Positions 31,001-41,702 of a stretch of DNA of 64,000 nt are shown piece by piece. The DNA lies in NCBI GenBank assembly GCA_035772405.1, contig JAYKKM010000415.1, positions 1,092,501 through 1,156,500 of the forward strand. The letters are read 5' to 3'. The notes under the pieces were generated by a model. It did not search any database, was not told the DNA's origin, and saw only the letters and a program-made list of their open reading frames with translations. This DNA is from Chrysogorgia sp. JL179-B06. Taxonomy: Eukaryota > Cnidaria > Anthozoa > Scleralcyonacea > Chrysogorgiidae. Made by a program: the position numbers and the translations under genes. Position 1 is the stretch's first letter; every line of letters starts with the position of its first letter.

Positions 31001-33933
31001 CTTCAAAGGAAACAATTGCTCACAGAAAAGTAAGAAATTTCTCCACAAATCTTCTCATCTACTTTTTTATAAAATTAATTTTGTAAATTATTACAATATT
31101 TATGTATTAATTGTTATTTTAATTGTTATATAAATGTAGTATAATGTGATAGTTATTAATATTTTTAGTTTAATATTTTAGTGTTGTACTTATTATATAG
31201 TATTGCCTTGTGAGGGTTCGCCGTGCAAAAACGGGGGCATTTGCTCCAACGAATTGGATGGAAGTTTCAAATGTGCTTGCATAAATGGATCAAGCGGATT
31301 GTTATGTAATGAAAAAGGTAACCTGCAGTCTTTCTTCACAATTCCTTTCTCTATAACACTAGATATTTATGACCAAGACGACCCGCGGACATGGACGTCC
31401 ATGTACCCGAAGTATACATTATAAGTATACTTATACAAGTAAAAGTATACTTATTATAAGTATACTTATACATTTTAATGTTGCTCGCGGTTAGCCTCCT
31501 TCGCAGGCATCACCGCGCTCCACTGAACTGAGTTAGATAGACGCGGGGGGACTGGGACGGGAAATGGAAACATTTTATCGCCCCAATCCGCCGAGAGTTG
31601 CCTGCGGAGGAGGCTAGCTCGCGGTCTTGTTCATCATATCTTGCTGATTTTAGATCCTTTAGAACTCTCACAACTTTTAAAACTCTTTATGAACCAAAGG
31701 TTCCACACAGTAATTGGCGAAAGCTGTTGAAAATTATTACCACTCTTGGTATCCAGCCTATTTGTATATATGTATATATTTTTGTACTTATTGTTTTTTG
31801 TGTATGTACTTGCCAAATGTTCTAGCGAAGCTTAATAAATAAAAAACGCTAATACTTGGTTAAAATTTAATTAGCTCTTTTGTTTGATATATATATTATC
31901 TGTTTGACAACTTTACTTAGAACATCCCATGAACAAAACCTTTCTATATATGTATGATTATTGAGAAAACGCTACTCTGGCTTTAAAAATATTTTTTTGA
32001 ACGTAACTTTAAAAGTTACTGTCCATGACCCAACGTTTCAACACTCCAATCTAGTGTCTTCAAAGATGGGTTTTGCGGTTGTTCCGTATATTCAAGGGAT
32101 TACGGAACCAATTAAAAGAATCTTAGGTAGTTTCAACGTAAAAGTTGCTCAAAAACCTTTCTTGACGTTGGGTCATAGCTTTTTTTGCGAAACCTTAACA
32201 AAGGAAAGACGTTATTTATTCCATTCCGTAAACGTCAGTTTCGTACGCGTTTAAAAGAACACCAAAAGGCTGTTTTCTTTTCAAAAAAGGAAAATTCTCG
32301 GAGCACGCGTGCGTAACCTACCTGAGATTGCGTGGGATAATTCCAAAATTATTACCACTAATCCGCAGTACCATCAGAGGCTTGGCATATCGATAGCGCC
32401 CACGCCCCATTAAATCGCGAATCGCGATGACGGTGGTCTATTACCAGAAGCTTATTTGCATCTTGTAAACGTCATTATTGGTTCTATGAGGGTATAAATA
32501 GGGATCCTAACTTTACAACGATCACCCCTGATGAAGACACTAGATTGGAGTGTCGAAACGTTGGGTCATGGACAGTAACTTTTAAAGTTACGTTCAAAAA
32601 ACTTTTTAAAGCCAGAGTAGCGTCAAACTATGTCTGATTTATCACCTGGTTGCGTTGGGAAATTATTTGTTATCTTTCTCTTCATAATTTCGGTCACAAA
32701 GATATGAAAGATTTCACTAATCTGAATATATACATTAATCGTATTTTGAACAACCAGACCTAGCTGCCGAACTCTAATGTGAACGAACGAACGAATCATA
32801 TCAGAATGATCAACAATATCAATTGTGAACTTGAGTATTATTTTTCTGTTTAAGAGCATGCCCTGTATTCATCTGTTATCCTAAAAGGAGAAGATGAATA
32901 CCGCACACAACTTCATCAATGGCTGAACAATGAAAAAGATTGGCGTCTTTGCTGGCGAGCTTCCAGAGATGGGTGGACAGCTAAGGACTTCCACACAAGA
33001 TGTGACAACAAGGGACCAACAGTGACAATTATCAAAGTCGGATCCTACATCTTTGGTGGATACTCTGATATCCCATGGGGAGGTTTGCACTAGATGTAGT
33101 CTTTTTCCTAATCTATGGCTCCTGGTTATGTTGTGGTTAGGACTATGTTTTAAATTCGGGATATTTATATGAAACGTCAGCCAAACGTTCACAAATGAGA
33201 AACAAACACAATGTGTGTGTGCCAAATAATATATAGATTAGATTTTAACTTTTAAACGATCGCTAAGATGGATAATGTTCTGTCTCGGCGATCTCGACGA
33301 TTGTGGTTTCATTTTTGACTTTTGAACAATCGTGGCGATCATATACGAAGACCAGGCTTTTGAACATGGAGTTGAATTGATGTTGAAATATGTAATAAAA
33401 GTAAAACACTGATTTATCCATCTAATTTTACATCATTTAACGAAACAAACTCTCGATAACTCGAACTTTTTTCCATTTTTATTTGCTAAAAAATTGTAAC
33501 GGTACACCGGTATACCGCGACATTTTTCGAATATCGAATACCAGTATTGAAATTCCCGTACCGCCCAACGGCCCCACATCACTGAATGATATACTTTTTA
33601 TAATTTCTAGGGTCTAATGGTTACAAACAAAGCACAAACGCCTTCCTGTTCTCACTCCGCAACAAAGACGGTCTAAAGCCATTCAAAGCACCCGTGTACA
33701 AAAACTATGGAAATGCTATCTACCAGAATTCCGGTCAGGGTCCAACATTTGGTGGAGGTCATGACCTCCAGGTCCAGGCTAATACTCACACCACCAGTAC
33801 CTCTTATACTAATTTCGGCTACAACTACAAACCTCCTAACGGTTACGTTTACAATAAACAGAATACGAAAGATCTCTTGGCTGGAAGTTACAAATTTCCT
33901 ATAACTGAAGTCGAAGTGTTTTATCTGCGTTAA
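28013..33933 (+). CDS. Secreted EGF-repeat and TLDc-domain protein
   Basis: Seven coding exons, all phase 1: 28013-28067, 29509-29667, 30304-30420, 30913-31029, 31201-31317, 32855-33082 and 33611-33933, giving 371 residues. Exon 1 is a signal peptide (MKIERLQQLLFALVLLYT). Exon 2 adds a Ser-rich linker and a four-Cys, EGF-like piece. The next three are EGF domains of exactly 117 nt each (CxxxPCxNGGxC-type spacing). The last two form a TLDc domain: LHQWLNNEKDWRLCWRASRD, then GPTVTIIKVGSYIFGGYSD, ending ITEVEVFYLR. TLDc domains are best known from intracellular proteins tied to oxidative stress and the V-ATPase; this one should be extracellular, role unknown. Equal phases allow exon shuffling. 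A poly(A) signal follows at 34039. Confidence 0.9.
28785..29270 (+). repeat. Dispersed repeat in EGF-TLDc intron 1
   Basis: Plus-strand counterpart of 7384-7852, sharing AGGTTTAGTGTCTGACCAAT-like sequence, GGCTTCTCTCACTGGATAAT and GCCAACGGCGGCCAT. It lies in the first coding intron of the gene. Confidence 0.5.
31965..32635 (+). mobile_element. Penelope-like element, copy 2, with facing terminal blocks
   Basis: A plus-strand remnant of the 3' half of a Penelope-like polyprotein: VVPYIQGITEPIKRILG (from about 32072), KPFLTLG, then after a gap and frameshift TRLKEHQKA (about 32250), a GIY-YIG endonuclease tail, and a SAHAPLN motif near 32395. A 3' untranslated part, an intact hammerhead (32524-32566) and a terminal block ending GCCAGAGTAGCG follow. 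An inverted copy of the terminal block stands at the left (31970-32066), cut off inside its own ribozyme. Inverted terminal blocks are a known habit of Penelope elements. It sits in the EGF-TLDc intron before the TLDc exons. Confidence 0.85.
32524..32566 (+). ncRNA. Hammerhead ribozyme, Penelope family 1, intact
   Basis: ACCC, CTGATGA (32528-32534), stem II GACACT/AGTGTC with a 7-nt loop, GAAA, helix-III ACGT overlapping the core A, cleavage T, then GGGT closing helix I with ACCC. Every core base is present and both stems pair fully. Confidence 0.85.
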
Positions 33934-34038
33934 ACTGGAGTGTTATCGAGGGGTTTCTCGAATTAAGTAAGGACTGTAACCATGTTCGTATGTTTTGCGT
34001 ATAGCTTTTAACAAATGTATTGTTATTGTTGTTGGTTC

Positions 34039-34044
34039 AATAAA
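34039..34044 (+). terminator. Polyadenylation signal of the EGF-TLDc gene
   Basis: AATAAA 106 bases after the stop codon, followed by a GT-rich stretch (GTTTGTCAGC). Confidence 0.6.
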
Positions 34045-35077
34045 GTTTGTCAGCAAGGGTGGAAACGTCTTGACTAATGATTTTAGACTATGAAAGAGAA
34101 GGTAGGAAGAGAAGGGTGAGGAAGACAAGGAAAAGAAAGAGAAGCAAAGATAAGGGAAAGTATGGAAGACAAGGGAAGGAAAGACAAGGGACCATCAGAG
34201 ACGTTGTCTGGAGTCTTGGTATCCCAAAAAATAATGACAAGCGTTGCTAAATTTAATGTTTTTCCCCCAATTGTATTAGTACGACTATAGAGGCTAGGAG
34301 AGAAGCTACTTAAGGTAATCTACCTACGGGCTTCATCTACACGAGATTTTACAAACGGGTGTAGCCTGAATAGCCTAAAGCGTTAGCCAACCCCTAAACA
34401 ATCTTGTTACCAGATTATTGAACGAGATTGTCCGCTAAACTCCACTGCCTTTTTACCGTTGCCACGCAGGTGTTATATTGGTCCCAGCCCCTTCTGTCAG
34501 TACTAGGCGCAAAACATGGCGTTACCTGGTAAGAGGCAGCATGCAAGCTTGGATTCATTTGAACTATGCTCGCTGTAGAATTATATAGATGAAAAAATTT
34601 GCTCAAATTGCTGAAAATTGTCTTTCCGGGGGAGGACACCCGGACCCTAAAAATGCGGTCACTGATCACCTGCACCCCCCAAGAACTCCGTCCCTTCCCT
34701 ACCTTCGCTTCAGAGTCGTGGGAGGAAAGAAAAGATAAGGGACAGTGGGGAAAAGAAGACAAGGGAAGGAAAGTAAGGAGAGGGAGGAGATGGAAGAGAA
34801 GGAAAGATAAGAGAATACAGGGAAGACAAGGGTAGTGTAGACAATGGAAGGAAAGATAAGGAGAGGTTGGGAAGAGAAGCTAAGGGAAGGGAATTATTGA
34901 CAAGATTGTATCATCAAAGCCTTTTTGCAAATAAATATAGGCATAGCTATATAACGCTAAAACTGAGCTATTAACGGCAGTGACTTTACGTTATATTGAA
35001 GAAACTGGAGTCAAGACATGAATTTACATTTTTTACAAAACACAGCCAGTTTTTCTGAAACACTTTTTACAAGGTTA
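34045..35077. other. Intergenic, purine-rich tandem sequence
   Basis: Two blocks (34082-34200 and 34730-34900) made of degenerate AAGGGAAGACAAGGGAAGG-type units, separated by about 520 bp of ordinary sequence that may be an insertion into one original purine tract. No exon. Confidence 0.5.
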
Positions 35078-36296
35078 CTAATAGCCTGCATGAGTTTTTG
35101 TTGCATCTTCAACCAAAGACACATCTGCTTCACAAAGTGTAATCCGTTTAAATTGGCCAAGAAAATGTCCCGTCATTTCTAGTTCGTTAATCTTTACTTC
35201 AACTGTATCACCAACTTGGTAGGTTTGACTGAAAAGAGTTTCAAGAAAAGAGAAATTAATACAAAGTATGACAAATACTCAGACTCGTTCCCTCTTTTCC
35301 CAATCTCTCCCCTATCTTCATTCCTCTCATTTTTTTTTCATATTTCACTTGGATGAAGGACCTCTCAAAACATCAGTGTTTCATTCCTTTATTTTGGTAG
35401 TTCACTATCTTTCTCATTTCACTTTGATGAAGGACCTTCTCTCAAAACCTCAGTGTTTCATTCCTTTATTTTGGTAGTTCACTATCTTTCTCATTTCATT
35501 TTGATGAAGGACCTTCTCTCAAAACATCAGTGTTTCATTCCTTTATTTTGGTAGTTCACTATCTTTCTCATTTCACTTTGATGAAGGACCTTCTCTCAAA
35601 ACATCAGTGTTTCATTCCTAGTTTGGTAGTTCACTATCTTTCTCATTTCACTTTGATGAAGGAACTCTCAAAACGTCAGTATTTTATTGGTAGTTCACTA
35701 TCTTTCTCATTTCACTTTGATTCCCCCTTGGACTCCAACTTTATTATTCGGCTGTTACTTCGTGTACCGGACACAGAATATTAAATCATTGAAATATTTA
35801 GTTTAAAAGTAGGGTTAGTATTCCTTTATTTCAGGGTTAGGACTAGAGTTTTTATTTGGGTTATGGTTAGGGTTTTTGTTCTTGTAAAGCTTCTGAATCC
35901 CGAGAAAATAACCTTGACGTAGTCTGTGTCCATTGCGTGTCCGGTACACCGTACACGAAGAAGCAGCCCCCCTCCTCTTCTCACCAGTTCATGACCAGCC
36001 ACCTACCTTTTTATTTTATTCAAAGCCACCTTAATGACAACGTGAAACTTCCAGCCCATATCAATATACAACTCATCGTTTACAACATGATTAATCCTAC
36101 CAACCACAACTTTATCTACCGGTCGAACTAACTTAGCAAACTGCGATCGCCTAAACATTTCCTCAAATGACTCCTCGTCGTGATTACCAGCAACAACATC
36201 ACGTGAAGCATTGTAACGCGGATACGAAACCTGTCTAGCTGATAAAGGTTTGGAAATAAATGGAATAGAAAGATATCTTGTCAAAATTCTCGCCAT
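35078..36296 (-). CDS. MRPS28: Mitochondrial ribosomal protein S28
   Basis: Two exons, 36296-36007 and 35228-35078, joined through AAAAG|GTAGGT and TTTTCAG|TC, give 146 residues. The chosen ATG starts a basic amphipathic leader (MARILTRYLSIPFISKPLSA) fit for mitochondrial import; a longer form from 36374 is possible. The core VDKVVVGRINHVVNDELYID and KFH, and after the intron GDTVEVKINELEMTGHFLG, match the S1-like/OB fold of animal MRPS28, a component of the small mitoribosomal subunit. The family motif is usually GKFH; here it is WKFH. The intron contains a 77-bp tandem repeat. The gene faces HDDC2 across about 290 bp, so the two probably share a promoter. Confidence 0.88.
35340..35720. repeat. 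77-bp minisatellite in the MRPS28 intron
   Basis: Five copies, the first and last shortened, of a 77-bp unit containing GATGAAGGACCTTCTCTCAA and GGTAGTTCACTATCTTTCTC. Copies 2-4 are almost identical, which suggests recent expansion. The plus-strand frames through it are artefacts. Confidence 0.9.
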
Positions 36297-36588
36297 TGCG
36301 ATCTCGATTGCGCTAGACAGGAATGATATTGTGGGGGTATACCGCTGATCGAACAGACCGTACTGCGTGCTCATTGACAAATTGTTATTAAAAATTGTTA
36401 ATTATATTTCTTTCGTGTTTGTTTAAGATGTTAAGATAGCCAATGCAATGAATCAAATTTAAACTTTATTTTAGTGATTGATGTTCTTTTATTTTGGCCC
36501 AGTAAGTTGTTAAAGAAAGTCAACAAGTGAAAAGAAGTTTCAGTTTGCTCAGCAATTAGTGTCACAATTAGCTGTAGAGGGACCAGAA
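36297..36588. promoter_or_regulatory. Bidirectional promoter between MRPS28 and HDDC2
   Basis: 292 bp between the two start codons, which face away from each other. No TATA box is obvious on either strand, as usual for housekeeping divergent promoters. An inverted CCAAT-like word (GCCAATG) lies near 36438. Confidence 0.55.
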
Positions 36589-39500
36589 ATGGAGCCAGAA
36601 TACTCGAATGAGAATATACTGGAGTTCATGTGTGTTGTTGGTAGACTGAAGGTATCAATTATTATGTTTGCAGCCATACACAACAATTAGTTTGTTTCTA
36701 AATATAGTAATGACCTAACATGACTGACCAATTATATACTGCATGCAACTATTTATTTATTCATTTAATGGCCATATTTATTATTTATTTATTTATTAAT
36801 TTAATTAACTCCAACATGGTAGTCAATTTATCCCGAGTGTTCTCAAGCAATCGTCTTCTGGACAATCTTTTTAGTATCCGCGAGAGGTGGGACGAAATGA
36901 GAGATTGTACTGCTATCATACGATCATGAGACATGCCTGTATGATGAAATACATCATAGAACTGCTAACCCCAAAACAACTTAGATCCTAACACTAACAG
37001 CCCGCCTAATGGGTTTTCTAACTCCCCGCCTAATTGGTTTTCTAATACCGTACTAACCTTAATACGAATACAAAGATCGTCGAGACGACAAATGCTAATT
37101 GCAGGAGGGCTCACAGAACGCCCGGGGTAAATTGAGTGTGCTCCTACAATTCATGGAGACTGACCAAACAGCCGTACTATCAAAGAAACAAGTCTTTCAA
37201 CTTTCCAGAGACAATTGTTATTCACATAACACAAATTTCCAGAATATGTTTAGTTTTAGGCTTGTTGTGGTCTTTGATATTGTTTCTGATGCACAGTTAT
37301 ATGTTTATAGTCAATTCAAAGAACTGGTTGGGTACGAAGTGGTATCAACAATCCTGAACATGTGGCTGATCACATGTATATGATGGCTATTTTGACATTT
37401 TTTATCAAAGATGACCAGAATTTGAATAAAGAACGGTTGGTACTGTTACAGATTACATTCTGTTGCAATCTGTTGATGTAGTGAGATGAGTTGCACATAG
37501 ATAGCCATTCAACATTGCAAGCAACTGAGAGAGTAATGTTGTCATGAAATAGTGATGGGTGATTACCGGTAACATAAATTTTAAAACAATATGATATATA
37601 TACATATATATATACCAAGTTTATTGACTTCAACTTTTGCAAGTACGTATTGATACAAAATCGATACAATACTGTCTTTATAAAAATGACCAACAGTTTG
37701 ACATTTCTGGATCAGATTTCATATGAATTAGACCATGGAAGGGACTGGAGGAGACCCATGGCATGTGTAGACTGAACAACGGCCAGTAGCAAAAGCTTTT
37801 GAACAATATGAACGCATTTGCTAGCTTTCTATCTACAATTATGTCCCTGTAAGTATTGCAGGCCGAAAATGAACATGCAACCAATCATAGATAAGTAAGA
37901 TTAGACGCTAATTACTATTTCAAAACAACAACAACAAATGTCAAGTCCAGAGTTGTAGGAAAGTCGGAAACAATGTTTTTGTTTGGTCTTAGGTGCATGA
38001 AACTTGCTCTGGTTCATGATATGGCAGAGTGTATTGTTGGAGACATAACACCTTACTGTGGTGTATCCAAAGAAGAGAAACATACTAAAGAAAAGGTTGG
38101 TCATGCACAATACATATCTATGTAGAACTTTTTGATTTTTCATTGTATAAAAAAGTTTTGAAATAGGATTTTGAGGTAGGAAGTATATTATGTTGATGTT
38201 TATAAATTGAACAATTTTGTATTTTCAATTCAGGAAGCCATGCAGACAATAGTATCTCTTGCAGGCCTCAAGGTTTGTGAGAATTTTCTAACATAGATAA
38301 TTTCTTCCTAGCCTATTTTCAAATGTCCTTACTGTTTCGCTGTTGTTCTTTGATGTTGACAGGTTGGAGAGGAGTTGCTGGGATTATGGGAAGTAAGTTT
38401 CAGCTTGAAGCAAGTACAGTGTACTAGGTCACTTTCTAGCTAAACGACGGACGGACGGGCTGGCGGACGGACGGACGGGCGGACGGACGGGAGGGAGGGA
38501 GGGAGGGAGGAAGGGAGGGAGGAAGGAAGGAAGGAAGGAAGGGAGGAAGGAAGGAAGGACGCACGGACGGACGGGCGAAGAGAAGGAAGGAAGGAAAGAA
38601 GGGAGGGAGGGAGGGAGGAAGGAAGGAAGGAAGGAAGGAAGGAAGGAAGGAAGGACGGACGGACGGACGGACGGACGGACGGACGGACGGACGGACGGAA
38701 GGAAGGACGGACGCACGGGACGGACGGGCGAAGAGAAGGAAGGAAGGAAGGGAGGGAGGGAGGGAGGGAGGGAGGAAGGAAGGGAGGAAGGGAGGAAGGG
38801 AGGAAGGAAGGAAGGAAGGAAGGAAGGAAGGAAGGAAGGAAGGAAGGAAGGAAGGAAGGACGGACGGACGGACGGACGGACGGACGGACGGACGGACGGA
38901 CGGACGGACGGACGGACGGACGGACGGACGGACGGACGGACGGACGGAAAGAAGGAAGGAATTAAGGAAGGAAGGAGACATGAATATTTTGTTACATAAT
39001 TATTGTGATATATTTTTTATTTACCGTTTTCATTGTTATTAACTTTTCTTTAGGAATACGAAGCCCAAACCACTGCTGAATCTCAATTCGTTAAGAACCT
39101 CGATCGATTTGATATGATTTTACAAGCCCACCAATACGAAAAGAGTAAGTACCAATGGTGTATAACTTTGCTCCACTTTCTGCAACATTATTCTGACTCC
39201 TTGACATCTGAAGTGCGGTTTGAAGTTAATTTTCTTTATGTATTACCTTTGAAGAAAATGGAAACTTTGGCCACCTTCAAGAATTCTTTAACTCTACAAA
39301 TGGTTAGTGAAAATGTTAACTCGAAAATCAATAATCCGAATAAATATGAAAACTGCTAAGTTCTCAAAAGAACTGGATATAATATGAAAAGGAGAAATAA
39401 GAGAACTTCAAATCACTCGATAGTCTAAATCATGAAAAATTGCATTTTTGCACATAAAAATGTTTATAATGCAGATCTGAGCTTCATCGTGGTTCATTGC

Positions 39501-39926
39501 ATAGCTCTAGTGGTGGTCTTGTTTACTGAAAATATTTATACCCTCAACCTGAGTGCAGAAATCGTGTTTCCAATAAATCCAGAAAACTAATTTGCATAAA
39601 ATCTGCCGCTTATCATAAACACAATTTCTCGAGATATATACAAATGCTACAAGTGTGAAACGTTTCAATAATCAAGACCACCGCTAGAGCTATGCAATGA
39701 ACCAAAATAAAGCTCAGATCTGCACAAACGCGTACTTTTATACTTTTATAGTTTTATTATTTCTCTTTTTTATACAATATCTTCAGTTAATAATCCGGCA
39801 AGGTTCAAGGGTTTGATAGCAACATTTTCCCTTGGTATTTCAGGAAAGTTTGGAGACGATATGGTTAAAGATTGGGTAGAAAAGTTAGAAAATCTTCGCA
39901 AGCAGAATAATAATCATACCAGTTGA
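36589..39926 (+). CDS. HDDC2: HD-domain 5'-deoxynucleotidase, HDDC2 type
   Basis: Seven exons (36589-36651, 37311-37435, 37993-38095, 38234-38272, 38363-38392, 39054-39144, 39844-39926) encode 177 residues. The protein follows the HDDC2/YfbR family from end to end: [79 protein letters not shown]. Metal-binding residues of the HD fold are present at H42, H71-D72 and D137. The family removes phosphate from deoxynucleoside 5'-monophosphates. The C-terminus (NNNHTS) is shorter than in vertebrates (about 204 residues). Intron 5 holds a long GGAC/GGAA microsatellite and intron 6 a palindromic repeat. The promoter is shared with MRPS28. Confidence 0.92.
38444..38968. repeat. GGAC/GGAA/GGGA microsatellite in HDDC2 intron 5
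   Basis: About 525 bp of tetranucleotide blocks that alternate (GGAC)n, (GGGA)n and (GGAA)n, with the pattern GGAC-GGGA-GGAA occurring two to three times at large scale. The purine-only strand could form triplex or G-rich structures. Minus-strand frames of Pro, Ser, Arg and Val are artefacts. Confidence 0.95.
39342..39740. repeat. Penelope fragment and palindromic repeat in HDDC2 intron 6
   Basis: 39342-39412 matches 17120-17210 (TTCTCAAAAGAACTGGATAT). Then 39455-39735 is a palindrome: GCAGATCTGAGCTT, GGTTCATTGCATAGCTCTAG and GGTGGTCTTG on the left reappear inverted on the right. No coding content. Confidence 0.6.
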
Positions 39927-40204
39927 AACCATGAGATCCTGGAGAGAAATGAAACATTTAATTTTTGAAGAAATTTATGAAAAACCTTCCGTGTATCCAT
40001 ATCAGCCGTTCATCCATATCAGCCCATTCGCGGGTCATTCGTCCCGCGAAGGGAAGAACCTTAACGCTGAGGTTCACTGCCAAAACAATTTAAACAGAAA
40101 ATTGCTCAATGCTTAATTCATTTTATAAAAGTGTAGTGTGCTCGGTGTAGGTAGTGTAGAAACTCTAAAAGGATGTGTACCAATGAATTTCCCATTTAAA
40201 TTCA

Positions 40205-40246
40205 TTTTATTCTGATGAAGTGTCATAGCTCGTAACGTCAGTTTTC
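40205..40246 (+). ncRNA. Hammerhead ribozyme relic, family 2
   Basis: Plus strand CTGATGA (40212-40218), a weak stem II, then GTAAC in place of GAAAC and ACGTCAG. The changed core base makes activity unlikely. Confidence 0.45.
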
Positions 40247-40863
40247 CTCATTGTTGAAACCCAACCGATTGCCAATGTTATTTGAATTCAAGCTGTGTTG
40301 TCTTTGGCGTTTTTTATTGGCTGAAACATAAGTGTTTCCTGAGCGAGCAAACGTTTCGACGAAACCTTTTTTACTCCGAAACTACTACTGAAAACTAACT
40401 TTTATTTATACTGGATAACCCTATCAGTAATTAAACTGTTCTCCCTAGAGGTCCAGTAAGGGCCACCTTCATTGGTCCAGTGATCACAGGAAGCACTCTT
40501 CTAGTAGTCTGCACGCAGGCTACACTGAGCAGGAATCGAACCCGGTTGCAATCAATATTTCATGCTCCTTTACCCATAAACCCTCACGTTTTCCTCCCTT
40601 TCTGCGTCACAGATTAGCAGTACCACAATTCCTTGAATCTCCGCAATTTGATCTCGCGTGCGTTTTCAGTTTTATGACGTCATAATTTACGCGGTCTCCA
40701 GCTCTTTCCCTAGAGAACCTCCTGATGTGTGTCAAATATAGATGGGTACCCTGGTTAGCAGGTAACGGAAATGCGTCTTTTTCTGCTATTTATTATAATC
40801 TTATTCCAATACTATTACCGTAATATCGGAGAGTGTTACGTAGACAGTGTTTTAGATATATAG

Positions 40864-40992
40864 CAAAGTGAAAAGGTGGTGAACTGTCGAGATTTTTAGC
40901 AACGAAATACTGACGTTTCGAGCAAAGCACTTCATCAGAGTCAAAACATAAAATGAAATATAAAAATCTCGGTGAGTTCACTTCACCTTTCG
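40864..40992 (-). ncRNA. Hammerhead ribozyme, family 2, with long helix-I arms
   Basis: The minus-strand core is CTGATGA (40938-40932), stem II, GAAAC (40919-40915), ACGT, cleavage C and AGTA. The flanks form long complementary arms: CGAGATTTTTA upstream pairs fully with TAAAAATCTCG downstream, and GTGAAC-type words extend the arm. The ribozyme therefore sits in a long imperfect hairpin covering 40864-40992. Confidence 0.7.
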
Positions 40993-41260
40993 CTTTATTA
41001 TTACCGTAATACTCTGACTGCAGTTTATTACCGTAACTCTCATGTTTCTTTCAATTACGAGCGTCACAAACGAAGTTGACAGTTGTAAGTCTTGTTTTTG
41101 CCGCTAATTTTCACGAATTGTCATCAACATTGAAGGGCTTTATGATTTTTGATGAGAGTCGATAAGAGTTAACTCTCATTTGATCGCTAACACTCATCAA
41201 TTGTCATCAAGTTTGAGGGCTTTAAATTTGGACGAGAGTCCATCATAAGAGTTAACTCTT

Positions 41261-41266
41261 ATTTTT

Positions 41267-41298
<32 letters not shown>

Positions 41299-41557
41299 TT
41301 ACACTTTCACCTCGTTATCCGAGAAGAACCGAAAGTCTTACCATTTGCTGATATTATTACAAAGGCAGCACCTTTCATTCCCATAAACCTCTTGGCCCCC
41401 TGTACGTTATCCCCAGCCTGTAGAGACGACTGGGTACGAGTCAGGCACCTTTCTCCTCGTTTATTATTAAGACCCTGAGTGGAGGTCCGACCCAGGTTTC
41501 GAACCTGTGTCTCCCAGCTCGTAGACATGTGTGGTAACCACTAGACCACAACAGCTG
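41261..41557 (-). mobile_element. tRNA-derived SINE with intact target duplication
   Basis: Minus strand: box A TGGTCTAGTGGTTACC (41548-41533), box B GGTTCGAAACC (41505-41495), a body of about 190 bp and an (AAAT)n tail at 41300-41261. The 10-bp duplication GTTAACTCTT flanks it (41251-41260, 41558-41567). A second copy at 48653 is broken by insertions. Confidence 0.88.
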
Positions 41558-41702
41558 GTTAACTCTTGTGTGATCGCTAACTCCCATGAACTTAGTACCA
41601 TCAACCATATATCCTGTAGGGGGTTAGCGAGGCTTAATTCATGATCTGGGCTTCGTGTCTCTGTCAGTTTACGTTGAGGATAACTTTATAATGTTCTTTA
41701 AG

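Larger units (their letters stand above)
39927..41250. other. HDDC2 3' region and repeats
   Basis: No polyadenylation signal stands out. The frame just after the HDDC2 stop (39931-40116) looks like 3' untranslated sequence. Two hammerhead-type sequences lie at 40205-40246 and 40908-40942. From about 41070, degenerate repeats of GAGTTAACTCTCAT-type sequence (AGAGTTAACTCT palindromes) precede the SINE. Confidence 0.45.

Noticed and set aside
38429..38981. Minus-strand frames rich in Pro, Ser, Arg and Val, up to 181 residues
   Set aside because: Translation of the GGAC/GGAA microsatellite inside HDDC2 intron 5.
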